Shown here piece after piece: positions 40,385 through 49,820 of a stretch of 49,820 nt of DNA. The notes beneath the pieces are model-generated. The model saw only the letters and a program-made list of their open reading frames with translations, was not told where the DNA came from and searched no databases. The position numbers were made by a program, and so were the translations under genes. Source of the DNA: Intoshia linei (Eukaryota > Orthonectida > Rhopaluridae); the NCBI GenBank assembly GCA_001642005.1, contig LWCA01000127.1, positions 1 through 49,820 of the forward strand. The letters are read 5' to 3'. How positions within the stretch are numbered: the first letter of the stretch is position 1; each line of letters starts with the position of its first letter.

Positions 40385-42294
40385 TACATGAAATGTTTTG
40401 TTGTATGCATGATTTATAAATTTTAATCTTAATTTATATTCTAATTGAAATTCACATAATCATTAAAATGATCTGGTTTAACTATCAATTGAATTCATAG
40501 TGTGCAATAATCTTATTTATTTATCGATCAATTTATAATTAATGTAAATTTGAAAGTACATTTTATAAACTCTACTACTCTATAATCTATAAAATTAAAA
40601 TTAATATAATTTATTTACAATTAATAAATAGTATTTATTATAAATACGATAATTATCGTAGTAATTTGAATTGAAAAAATTAAGTACAGGTAAAGTTTTA
40701 ATTACACCAAAATTAGGAATGTGGAGTGTACCTAAATACAAATTGAGTAGTTGTATAGTCTTTATAACAATACGCGTGGAATCAGTGGATTAAAACTAAT
40801 GACTTGTTAATTTTTACCTATTACTAAACATTAATAGATAAAAGAAATTGAATCTATACATAAATGAATGTAATGACAATAATCTGTTACAAGTAATGAA
40901 ACGTTTGATTTATTATATTTAGCACAAATACTATAATTAAATCAAGATATGTTCCAATTTAAAATTTTTGATATATATTAATAACACGTATATGTATTAC
41001 ATATTTCAAATCTATCTTCGAGATGGTTAATTATACTGACAGAGTTCTGAATAAAAGTGAAACACTTGTAAATATGTATAAAAATTCTCAAAAAATATAC
41101 CCCGTTTACCAATACATAACAATTATTAAAAAGAGGTTTTTTTTTAATTAATTTTTACTTGTAATTTTAGAGAAAGAAATACCCATCTGAGTGATGATTG
41201 GAAATTTATACCCATCAAGAAATTAAACTGCGATTATGTACTATTAATTAATGTTATGGGTGATTTTAGCGTTATGTGTGGACAGATATTTTTTTAATAT
41301 CAAACGATTTTTTAGCATGTAATCGACGGGAAGACTTTTGGAATTTATTGGGATCGTTCCAACGCGTTAATTAGATTAAGAACGATAAATTTATTCACCT
41401 AACAGGCTAAATAAAAAAACTTAATTAAAAATAACATGTTGACTAGATTAAGTAGGTACACTGTACCAGACATAGTATATAGAAAAAGTTTCATCTTTAC
41501 GTTGATGCTGATGTGTCTAACTTTTACATATTATAATTTTATTTTAAATTAATTTTAGAATCTTATATAGATAAAAATTTTAGGATCGATTATGTTTTTG
41601 TTAATACAACGTTTTTCATCATGTTACTTTTGTTGAAGACAGGGCCGTGGAATCAATCGCCTCTGACATTGAGCTGAAAAAATGTTTTGAAAAATTTTTT
41701 AAATTTTGAAAATTATTTTTAGATTCATTGTTTATGCAAGGTTTTAGGTATTATTTCAGTGAAAATTTGTTTTTCACGGTAATATTTTTTAATAAATTGG
41801 GTACCATAAATTTGGTATTTAAGGTAATGTTTTTGAGTAAAACTAAAAGGTGGGATTTTGGATTGATTATCATCATCATTATTAAAATGTTAACCCTTTC
41901 ACTGTTTGAGAACCATCGGTGGTAATCAGTAAATATCTTGTAAATCTTTATTTATGCTCTTAAAACTTTATTTTTTTATCCAAACTATATAGGGGAGTTT
42001 TTAGTATATTTTTTTAGCTAAATTTTATAGGGGGGTTTTTAGGAATTTTTTTAACCAAATTTATAAATCATAACGAATAAACTAAATAATCTTCAAAAAA
42101 TTATAATGATTTAATTATATTATATATAATAAATAGATTTTCATGTTTTAGATTGTAGCAAAGTAGACAAAGAGCTTTGTTGCAAAGTGTACATTCCGCG
42201 GTCGTTTTTTTTGTTCTGAGTTAAACATTAAATTTATGATTTTGTCGTCAATAATTTGATTAAAAATATCAATAGGTGATATATTTTCAGGTGA

Positions 42295-42405
42295 AATTTA
42301 AAGCCAAAACTACTTATCTATGATGACAAATAAAAATTTTCGGCTAAAATTTATTCCAAATAAACTAAAAGTGATAGTACGTATTTTTCTGGCCACTTTA
42401 TTTAA
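42295..42405 (-). mobile_element. M3 MITE fragment
   Basis: Reverse match to 45071-45189: AAACTACTTATCTATGATGAC, AAATTTATTCCAAATAAACT and GATAGTACGTATTTTTCTGG then CCACTTTAT. A further diverged copy is in GMPPA intron 3 (29530-29610). Confidence 0.6.
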
Positions 42406-43082
42406 TATCTTCAGAAATAGTTGAAAGCCTATATCAGGGTAATATTTTGAATCAAACTAAAAAGTTTGTATTTAAATTGAATCGTTTCATCAAATGTAAA
42501 AAGATATTTTTATGATCAAAAAAGTGGGTCATTAATGGAAATTAATTAAGGGGAATTTGATTAAAATCAAACTAAACAGTGGTGTTTAAGACTCATTCCA
42601 TTTACCATACTTTAAAATCTGTTTTTAAATATATTCTTTTGCATTCAAACATAGAAAGGTTTTGACGTTATTTTTTGACAAATATTAGGCAGAATGTTTT
42701 TGGTTATATTTTCATCAAAGAAGTTTTAAGATTCAATTCGTGTAAAAATAAAAAACTTTTTTTGAGGTATTATTTGTGGTACTAGCAACATGCGAGATTT
42801 AATTAATTTGGTTAATGTTTTTTTACATTTTTTGGTCCGTCTCATTTCTATGACACCATTTCATTGAAAATCGCTCATATAACAAAATAACAAAAATAAA
42901 AAACAATTTAGAAACGTCCTGCAAGTCGAGACTATAATACAAAATCCAATACAATAATAAAAAGATTAGAAAAAACAAAAGACAACATTCGAAATGTAAA
43001 AATTTCAAAAAATTCAAACGTGTGCTTTGGTATCTACACAAAAAAAATTGTAATAAAAAATAAATTTTAATAACAATTAAAA

Positions 43083-44483
43083 TTAAATTTTGGTTGAGGT
43101 GGATATTAAATCTCGTTCAATGCTTTCAAGTGATTTTCCAAGAGTTTCAGGTAGACATTTATAAATGAGGTATGCTCCAAGTAGACAAAATAATGCGTAC
43201 ATTGTAAAATATGGTGATGCACCAATATAGGCAAGTAGTTTAATGTGGAAGTGGAGTAGGAAAAAACTAACTGTCCACGCAATAATGATGCAAATCATGG
43301 ATGCTTTAATTCTGATTCTAGTGGGCAACATTTCTGATAAAGCCAAGATTGGAACTGGACCCCATCCAACAGAGAACATGATAATATATAAAGAAAAGGC
43401 ACATGAAAAATAATAGAGTTTTGCACTAACCGTACAAGTTGCCATGAGAAACAATGAAAAAGACATTCCAATTCCACTAAAAATGACCAATTTTCGTCTT
43501 CCAACACGGTCAGCAATGAAAAAGGACGCTACCGTTGCTCCACATTGAACTATAGCGATAACGACAGTTTTTGAAGCAAGGTTCATAAGATTAAGTTGGT
43601 GTGTTTGAACGTCATTTACTACTGTAACATTATTGGAAACATTAATTTGCATTTGAATTGTATCGTAAATGGAAACTGCATGAAATAACATGACATTAAT
43701 ACCCGTCAATTGTTGTAGTGTCATAAGAATTATACCAACAATTAAAGTAGCTCGCAAAATTGGTTGAGTAAACATTGATAAAAATTTCACTTTTCCTTCA
43801 TTTGTCCGTGCTGATAAGTCAATATCTTCAAATTCTTCATCAAAACTACCTTGGCCAGGCCCCCGTAACCACAGCAAAGCTACACGAGCTTTAGTTCTTA
43901 AATTTGAAACCAATAAGTAGCGTGGTGATTCAGGAATTATAAAGGATCCACACAATCCAAGCATGCACAATATCAATGGTGGCAACGCATTATATCTAGG
44001 TGAAATGTAAGATCCTGATGAATATGCTGCAAGTATGCCTATACAAATAGATATTTGAGAACTAAACCCAGCTCTGCCTCTTAGATCTTTTGGAGATATT
44101 TCAACTAAATAGGTAGGTATAACTGTTATCATTAATCCAGAAGATAAGCCTGTTATAAAACGTCCAATATTGAGTAAATATATATGTGACAACAAACACG
44201 TCCAACCTACCACAGACATTAATAGTGTCACAATTACCCCCGGTTTTCTACCCAATCTTTCTGTAATTATTGCTGCCAATAGAATGCCAAATATTGTTCC
44301 AATAGTCATTAATGAAGTGAACCAGGAAGCATTTGTTTTATTTAAACTTCCTTCCGCTATTAATGCCGGGCCCATGTATGAGCTAAATCCAATTGTGTAT
44401 CCAAAGCTAAATCCCGCACAAAAGCATATAAAATATACGTATAATAAATTCTTTGTAATATAAGCAAATATGTTGAATCCCAT
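43083..44483 (-). CDS. MFS sugar transporter, GLUT8 / Tret1-like
   Basis: Single-exon, 466 aa, about 12 hydrophobic segments, probably a plasma-membrane or vesicular hexose or trehalose facilitator. Family marks: LGRKPG after TM2 (77-82), GRFITG (107-112), YLVEISPKDLRG (125-136), PESPRYL (184-190), QQLTGIN in TM7 (257-263), DRVGRRKL (325-332), SEMLPTRIR and the closing PETLGKS (445-451). The usual long extracellular TM1-TM2 loop of GLUT1-4 is absent, as in the GLUT8/Tret1 class; a TM7-TM8 loop (about 278-300) has two NxS/T sites. In the TM10 motif the family's GPxPW Trp is Ile (GPVPIL). ATG at 44483 is the only good start. Being intronless among intron-rich neighbours suggests a possible retrocopy. 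Substrate cannot be assigned. Confidence 0.95.
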   Translation of the reverse strand: MGFNIFAYITKNLLYVYFICFCAGFSFGYTIGFSSYMGPALIAEGSLNKTNASWFTSLMTIGTIFGILLAAIITERLGRKPGVIVTLLMSVVGWTCLLSHIYLLNIGRFITGLSSGLMITVIPTYLVEISPKDLRGRAGFSSQISICIGILAAYSSGSYISPRYNALPPLILCMLGLCGSFIIPESPRYLLVSNLRTKARVALLWLRGPGQGSFDEEFEDIDLSARTNEGKVKFLSMFTQPILRATLIVGIILMTLQQLTGINVMLFHAVSIYDTIQMQINVSNNVTVVNDVQTHQLNLMNLASKTVVIAIVQCGATVASFFIADRVGRRKLVIFSGIGMSFSLFLMATCTVSAKLYYFSCAFSLYIIMFSVGWGPVPILALSEMLPTRIRIKASMICIIIAWTVSFFLLHFHIKLLAYIGASPYFTMYALFCLLGAYLIYKCLPETLGKSLESIERDLISTSTKI

Positions 44484-45070
44484 TTTTTATTTATTTTAAC
44501 TGTCGTCTTTATCGATTTGTTGAAATTTGATTTCAAATTTTTGAATATAACTTTAGGTTTGGAGTACTATTTCCAATAAAAACATTTGTTTATTTTGAAA
44601 TATTGATAATTGATGATAATAAGGTAATTGAATTGGCGATATCAATCAATACAGCAATTTCGCATATGGATTTTAATTACTAATTAATCAAAACAATATT
44701 TTATTGACATATTGATCTCTATTATTATTACATTGTACTACAGCATTGTATGAAAATAATTATTTTTACTAGGATGTAACGTGTAAATTGTAACCTAGTA
44801 ATCTCAATATTAGTATATTATTAGCTTGGGATTAACCCTTAGATACCAAAATATGTGAAATTTTAGAAATGACAAGATAAATAAAATGTAAGTACAAAAT
44901 GAGATTTCAATCTTAGGCATTAGACTATAAACACGCCCATTTATCTATTATTTTTAATTTTTTTGAAACGCATGAAATAATTTACATTGATGACATGTTA
45001 TTTTTGCTTGAAAATTTAATTGCTTAAGTGACCAAAAAAATATGTACTGTCACTTAGTTTAGTTAAAATA
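44484..45070. other. 5' flank of the sugar transporter
   Basis: AT-rich. A partial M3 copy lies at about 45020-45060 (GACCAAAAAAATATGTACTG, TTAGTTTAGTT). Nothing else recognised. Confidence 0.4.
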
Positions 45071-45189
45071 GCCAGAAAAATACGTACTATCAATTTTAGT
45101 TTAGTTGGAATAAATTTTAAGCCGACAATTTTTATTCGTCATCATAAATAAGTAGTTTTGACTTTACATTTTACGTATTTTTTCTGGCC
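45071..45189. mobile_element. M3 MITE, complete copy
   Basis: About 119 bp bounded by GCCAGAAAAATACGTA and its reverse TACGTATTTTTTCTGGC (one extra T). The interior matches 42295-42405. No coding capacity. The target duplication is not clear, so the superfamily is undetermined. Confidence 0.65.
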
Positions 45190-45477
45190 ACTTTATGAGT
45201 GGCAATATATTGAAAAAAAAGGCGCTAGGAATTGCCAGTCTTGATTTGAATTTGAACAATTTTAAAGCCTCTACTGGTTGGTTAAATTCTTTTTTTAACC
45301 AGAAATTCTTTAATCTTTAATCCAGAAACAAACAGCACCTAGCTCTGCCGAGGGCACATTTTTATTATACCAAAAAAATAAATTCATGTTGAAAATCTAA
45401 CTTAAAAATCCTACTATTCACTATTATCAATCCTTTAAAGGAGTGGTTCCCAAATTTGTTTCAGGTGAAACCATCAT

Positions 45478-46811
45478 TAGACATACATGTATGATTAATT
45501 CAAAAAATAACTTAATTGTAAATGTTTGTATGTTGGAACAATGAGAAAATATATATGACATCGTTTAATTCATTCAAAATTTGTCGAAACTCAAAAAGAC
45601 ATACGCAATAATTGAAAAGCTTTATTTTATAGATTTATAGATTATAGATTTATATAATATATACAGTAGTAGTTATAACATATTTTGTCGCAATAAATTT
45701 GTAATTCAACTATATATCACTCCTAGAGGCATCCCATAGTTCTGTCATCACTTTTATGCATTGCTCGGTAACAATATTTGTTCTAGGAACTTTAATAATA
45801 GAAGGTTCGAAATTCCAATGATTTAAAAAACACTTTTTTGCTTTAGGGTACTTTTCTAGTGCTATCTTCATACCACGTTAGAGAATTTCGTGAAAATACT
45901 AGTTATGAAACCACAATGAAAACTATTGATGAGATATAAAAGAGCACAACAATCTAAAGTCATCATTTTGGTGGCATTCAAAAATACAAAAATACGCAAT
46001 TAACGCATATATTGTAAGAAAGTTCCACCTAGCTATAAAAATTGACGGCAATTTACGCCATACAATTTTTGGAAAACAATTGTATCTTTCGAAAATTTTA
46101 AAAGCCTTTGTTAATTCATATAGAAACTTGAAATCCGCCAACACGTTCATCAGTATTTAGTTAATTGTTGTAAAGTATCATATCTTCTTGACATAACCAT
46201 TCAACATTTTTCTTAGTTATATCAAAAACTATTTTCATTGTATTTAAGAAATTTCCCTTGTTATCCTTCAAAAACTTTTCATATCTTTGCATCAACTTCA
46301 GTAGACGGGCTTTTACTTGTCGTTTTGTAATATGTGGAATCGAAAGTTTTTTTCAAAGTTCGATCAGCTCAATTGATACTTGTCCAGCGCGTTTACCTTT
46401 TGCCTTCATACTCTTTATTATGAAATACAGTCTTCCCAGTACCTCACTGTTCGTAGGTAATTTATGAAAATCGGCAAACAATGTAATAATAAATTCAATT
46501 AAACCTCTAATTTAATTCGTTTATGAAAAGAAACTAGATTGTTTGACCATATTTAACTAGCTCCTTCTATTGCAGACTTAGATTTCTTGTACATTACAGA
46601 ACTAAAATCAACTTCAGTATAATTTATTTGTATTAGTAATCATTGAAAAAATAAAATTATTATTCTGTGATAATATTGACTAATTGCGTATGCTATTTCA
46701 GTATTTTTAAAAAAATAATTATAAACATTTGTTAACAGTACCTTGGTATTAACAGTATTCCTCACAAAAATTTGATACAGAACATTTAAATTAAAAATAG
46801 TCATATGTCTA
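45478..46811 (-). mobile_element. 1.3-kb element with 8-bp duplication carrying a decayed LPTN-type gene
   Basis: Flanked by perfect ACCATCAT copies (45470-45477 and 46812-46819); ends TAGACATA and, in reverse, TAGACATATG. FB1 sequence resumes exactly across it. On the minus strand 46162-46460 reads LPTNSEVLGRLYFIIKSMK, ELIEL, a stop, KKLSIPHITKRQVKARLLKL, MKIVFDITKKNVEWL and a stop. This resembles an uncharacterised, high-copy animal protein family I recall beginning LPTNxEVLRRF. Further broken frames (45923-46150; a KIALEKYPKAKKCFLNHW stretch near 45800) continue it. Several stops and frameshifts: a pseudogene. Confidence 0.7.
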
Positions 46812-47449
46812 ACCATCATATCACATTATTTTTTACTTTAAAGTGAATTGTTCCATCTTAATTTTTTGTTTGTTAAAATTTGCGTAAAGAATTTTAAAAA
46901 CAATTGTTATTTCACTTTTTTAATTTATTAAACAGAATGTGTCTAATATATTATAAATAAAGTAAAAACAGTCCAATCCTAAACATTGTCACAAATAGCA
47001 TAAATTCCAAAAAAAATAAAATTATAAAAACTTATTTTGTCATTTTCAATGTAATAACATATATTCAGTACCTATTTAATAAATACTTAAAAATACTAAT
47101 TGTGTATCAATAATTAACTGAATCTTCACTTTTGAACATTTCAGTCAAATTTTACCATAATTGTAAAGGATTGTAATATAATTATGATATTGACAAAATT
47201 GTTTTAATTTCGTTGTTGTAGTTTCTTATTTAAATTTGAATGTTTTAATAAAATTGTTGTGAAAATGACAATGTGAAATTTAAAAATTGCGTAGCAATGA
47301 AAAAAATTCCAAAGAAATGAATTAATAGATTTTCACCCATATGTCTTTATTGAAGATTTTTTAGACGTTACAATCCACATTTTTTTGAAATTGTAAGATC
47401 AATATTTACATTTTCAATTTTTATTTTACAAATTTAATTAAATTAAAAT

Positions 47450-48210
47450 TTTTCACACACACAAACAAAAATCGCGTAGCATATTATATAAGTTAGAATG
47501 CCATATTTAACTGTGATGAAACCAGATATTATAAAAAAAAAAAAAATTGAAAATAGCAACAAAGTTACAAACTATTTTCCATTAAAAAAATAAATCCTAA
47601 CCATTATAAAATGCGACGCGATTTTTGTTTGTGTGTGTGTGCGTGTCATTTATTGAAATAACTAGCACTCTTAGAATTTTTTAAAAACCACATTTCAATT
47701 ACAGTTTTTTCTGGGACGCATAATAAGATAAATTTCAACCTCCCAATTTCACATCCTAAGGGTCAAAAACCTCTGTTGTTCCTATTTTTGAAAATTAAAC
47801 GAGTTGGAGAATTTAATTAAATATATACGCTGATGCGAATTTTAAGATCATAAACATTATCATAAATTTAAATTTAAATTAATTATTTCTTCATGGCCAA
47901 AACCCCAAATTCCCCTCCTTTTTTTGAAAACAGCCCTAGAATTTAAAAAAAATTACAGGTGGTACAGTTGTATCCTGTTAACACACACCAAAAAATTTCA
48001 ATCCGAATAAGTGAAGACTTCACGGTCAAAAAAGCATTTTAGTATTCATATATTTTTTTTCCAAAATATTTTAAAACAAAAAATATCAAATGATTAACGG
48101 TCCGAAAATTTAAAAAAACGATTATTTTGATAGAGCTTATTCCCGTTGATATAAATACAAAATTTCAACCCCAGAAATCTACGCATTCCCAGTAAAAAAT
48201 AATTTTTAAT
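47450..48210. repeat. R2 repeats inside FB1, a reverse end and a long forward copy
   Basis: 47460-47500 is a reverse R2 end (AATCGCGTAGCATATTATAT). 47590-48120 is a forward copy from AAATGCGACGCGATTTTTG through CATTTCAATTACAG, ACGCTGATGCG, GGTGGTACAGTTGTATCC to GAAGACTTCACGGTCAAAA. The sequence between them is AT-rich with an A14 run. Confidence 0.7.
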
Positions 48211-49272
48211 ATATTGTCAACCAATATTTTTCAAATATTTCGATTATAATCAAAAATTGAAAATGTAAATATTGATCCTACAATTTCAAAAAAAATGTGG
48301 ATTGTACGTCTACACATTTCCAATTATATGTAAAAATCGATATAATTCATTCCTTCGGAATTTTTTTTATTGTTACGCAATTTTTAAATTTCAAATTTTC
48401 ATTTTCCACACATTTTGAACAACATCTACGGCAACGAATTTATAAAAGTTTTAATATTAACTTAATTTAATTTAATTTGAAAATGCTAAAAAGAAAAGTA
48501 ACATTCACAAGAAAAAAAGCCAAAAGTATGGGACACATTTTTTATATTATACACACATTCTGTCTAATAAATTAAAAAAATGGGATAATAATTGTTTTTA
48601 AAATTCTTTACGCAAATGTTAAAAAAAAAATTAAGATGGAATAATTCACTTTAAAGTAAAAAGTAATGTGATATGACGGTTCCACCTGAAACAAATTTGG
48701 AAACCACTACTTTAAAGGATTGATAATAGTTAATAGTACAATTTTTAAGTTAGATTTTCAACATGAATTTATTTTTTTGTATAATAAAAGAGTGCCCTCA
48801 GCAGAGCTAGGTGCTTTTTGTACGTAGTACAAAACAGCCAAGCTAGTATTTATATATTTGTGTTAATATTTGCTTCATTTATTTATTAATTCATATTCAT
48901 TTTCATATATATAAAACCAACTAAATATTCTAAATATCCCATCCTTTGACATTCATATTGTACAGAAACCGCTGTATTCATAAACATATAAATCTATGTA
49001 GTAATTATTTAATGTAATATTAGTAGTTTAATAATTTTTAGGCTTTGAAGAGATTAATATGAGTAACATTTAATGAGCACTTCTTTTTGAATTCTTTTTT
49101 CTATTGGAGTGTCGTTTCTTCATAATACCTATTTACAATTATTAATTAATTGAGATATTAAAATAATTATTACTCTTAATGTTACTTCTTTTTTTAACGT
49201 GATTATTACTATTTCCATAAGTTTGAACATTGTCAACTAAAATAATGTTATAAATATTATAACATATTAAGT

Positions 49273-49544
49273 TGAGTGTTATGTACTACGTACAAACAGC
49301 ACCTAGCTCTGCCGAGGGCACATTCTACTAAAAAAATAAATCACTTTGAAAATCTTACTATTCACTATTATCAATCTTTTAAAAGTATGGTTCCCAAATT
49401 TGTTTCAGGTGGAACCGTCTTATCACATTTTATTAAATTAAATTACATTAAATTAGATTTTCAACGTGAATTTATTTTTTAAGTATAATAAAAATGTGCA
49501 CTCGGCAGAGCTAGGTCCTGTTTGTACGTAGTACATAACACTCA
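49273..49544. mobile_element. FB1 short foldback, complete at both ends
   Basis: 272 bp. Left TGAGTGTTATGTACTACGTA then CAAACAGCACCTAGCTCTGC; right, in reverse, TGAGTGTTATGTACTACGTA then CAAACAGGACCTAGCTCTGC. The arms pair for about 80 bp or more. It is the clearest view of the family's termini. No obvious target duplication. Confidence 0.85.
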
Positions 49545-49704
49545 GCCTAGTATTTGTATATCTTGGTTATATCAAAAATTGGTTAAACTGTAAAGATCCA
49601 ATCGTTTTTTAATAATAAAAAAAAATTTATAATAATAACACGTTGCTTCCAAAAATGACATTGAATTTTTACAAGTTGGGAATTAATACTTAAAGTATCA
49701 ATAA

Positions 49705-49820
49705 TTAAATTCGACCTGAAACCACTGCAGGATCTACATATGTTGAAGGCATAATTATTGCCATAGGAGGAACGTATCCAGATTCACCTAAAACCACTGC
49801 AGGATCTGCATATGTTGAAG
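49705..49820 (-). CDS. 3' end of a possible tandem-repeat protein, cut by the window edge
   Basis: A 72-bp unit (49714-49785) is followed by the start of a second copy (49786-49820) that differs at 2 of 35 bases. On the minus strand the unit codes for 24 residues (ESGYVPPMAIIMPSTYADPA, then VVLG); the last, slightly changed copy ends VVSGRI and a stop. The plus strand is also open through the repeat (TTAGSTYVEGIIIAIGG) but has a stop just upstream and no start or acceptor. I favour the minus strand because of the clean stop. The family is unknown to me. It could also be a non-coding minisatellite. Confidence 0.45.
   Translation of the reverse strand, partial: STYADPAVVLGESGYVPPMAIIMPSTYVDPAVVSGRI

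Larger units (their letters stand above)
40347..43082. other. Intergenic, UGP2 3' side to transporter 3' side
   Basis: No supportable gene in 2.7 kb. It holds a two-copy tandem repeat of about 40 bp (41984-42062, TATAGGGGAGTTTTTAG and TATAGGGGGGTTTTTAGG) and one end of the M3 MITE near 42295-42405. The transporter's 3' untranslated region reads into it from the right. Confidence 0.5.
45322..48850. mobile_element. FB1 foldback element with both arms, hosting other elements
   Basis: Left end AACAGCACCTAGCTCTGCC then GAGGGCACATTTTTATTAT (45330 on). Right end CCTCAGCAGAGCTAGGTGC then TTTTTGTACGTAGTAC (48795-48833). Both arms carry CACTATTATCAATCC, GGTTCCCAAAtTTGTTTCAG, TTTGCGTAAAGAATTTT and GCATAAATTCC-type strings in opposite orientation over several hundred bp. 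A 1.3-kb element (45478-46811) splits the left arm, and two R2 copies facing apart fill the centre (about 47450-48210). Terminal GTACTACGTAC is lost on the left. Confidence 0.75.

Noticed and set aside
41728-41925. 65-codon plus-strand frame in the UGP2-transporter gap
   Set aside because: Low-complexity Phe/Leu/Ile product, no motif or context.
43295-44463. Short frames on both strands within the sugar transporter
   Set aside because: Shadows of the 466-aa frame.

Overview
This is a window of nuclear DNA from an A+T-rich animal. The genes are spliced with GT/AG introns and match metazoan families: fructose-bisphosphate aldolase, GDP-mannose pyrophosphorylase A (GMPPA), UDP-glucose pyrophosphorylase (UGP2), GOLGA7, CCDC112 and CCDC86/Cgr1. 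The MFS sugar transporter is of the GLUT8/Tret1 class common in arthropods, so an arthropod is a reasonable guess, but the sequence does not fix the taxon. Many introns are only 34-41 nt, while neighbouring introns of the same genes are stretched to 1-2 kb by transposable elements (TEs).

Layout. 1-8.6 kb: TE graveyard (unrecognised broken coding segment, pogo/Tigger and piggyBac relics, a hAT C-terminal relic, foldback and AT-rich repeats). 8.7-14 kb: a small Cgr1/CCDC86 gene (+) and aldolase (-), tail to tail with 33 bp between stop codons. 14.7-22.2 kb: CCDC112-like coiled-coil gene (-), introns full of repeats. 23.0 kb: tRNA-Lys(CTT) (-). 23.4-25.5 kb: GOLGA7-like palmitoyltransferase partner (-). 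26.9-33.6 kb: GMPPA (-). 34.8-40.3 kb: UGP2 (+), head to head with GMPPA. 43.1-44.5 kb: intronless sugar transporter (-). 44.5-49.7 kb: nested foldback, hAT-like and AT-rich repeats. 49.7 kb to end: 3' end of a 72-bp tandem repeat that may code for protein.

Four of the seven recognised protein genes act in sugar handling: hexose uptake, glycolysis, UDP-glucose and GDP-mannose supply. Whether that is more than coincidence cannot be judged from one window. Aldolase rebuilds to 364 aa and GMPPA to 420 aa, the usual lengths of their families, with every exon joint in phase; UGP2 rebuilds to 475 aa, also fully in phase. The exon maps below are therefore well supported although derived by hand.

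The repeats show clear transposition scars: three insertions with perfect 8-bp target duplications (4657-4963, 21017-21690, 45478-46811), one with a near-perfect duplication (32259-33007), and an empty site for the first at about 26286. The most unusual are a foldback family (called FB1 here) that recurs at least ten times, and the 1.3-kb element at 45478-46811, which carries a decayed copy of an uncharacterised protein family beginning LPTNSEVL.
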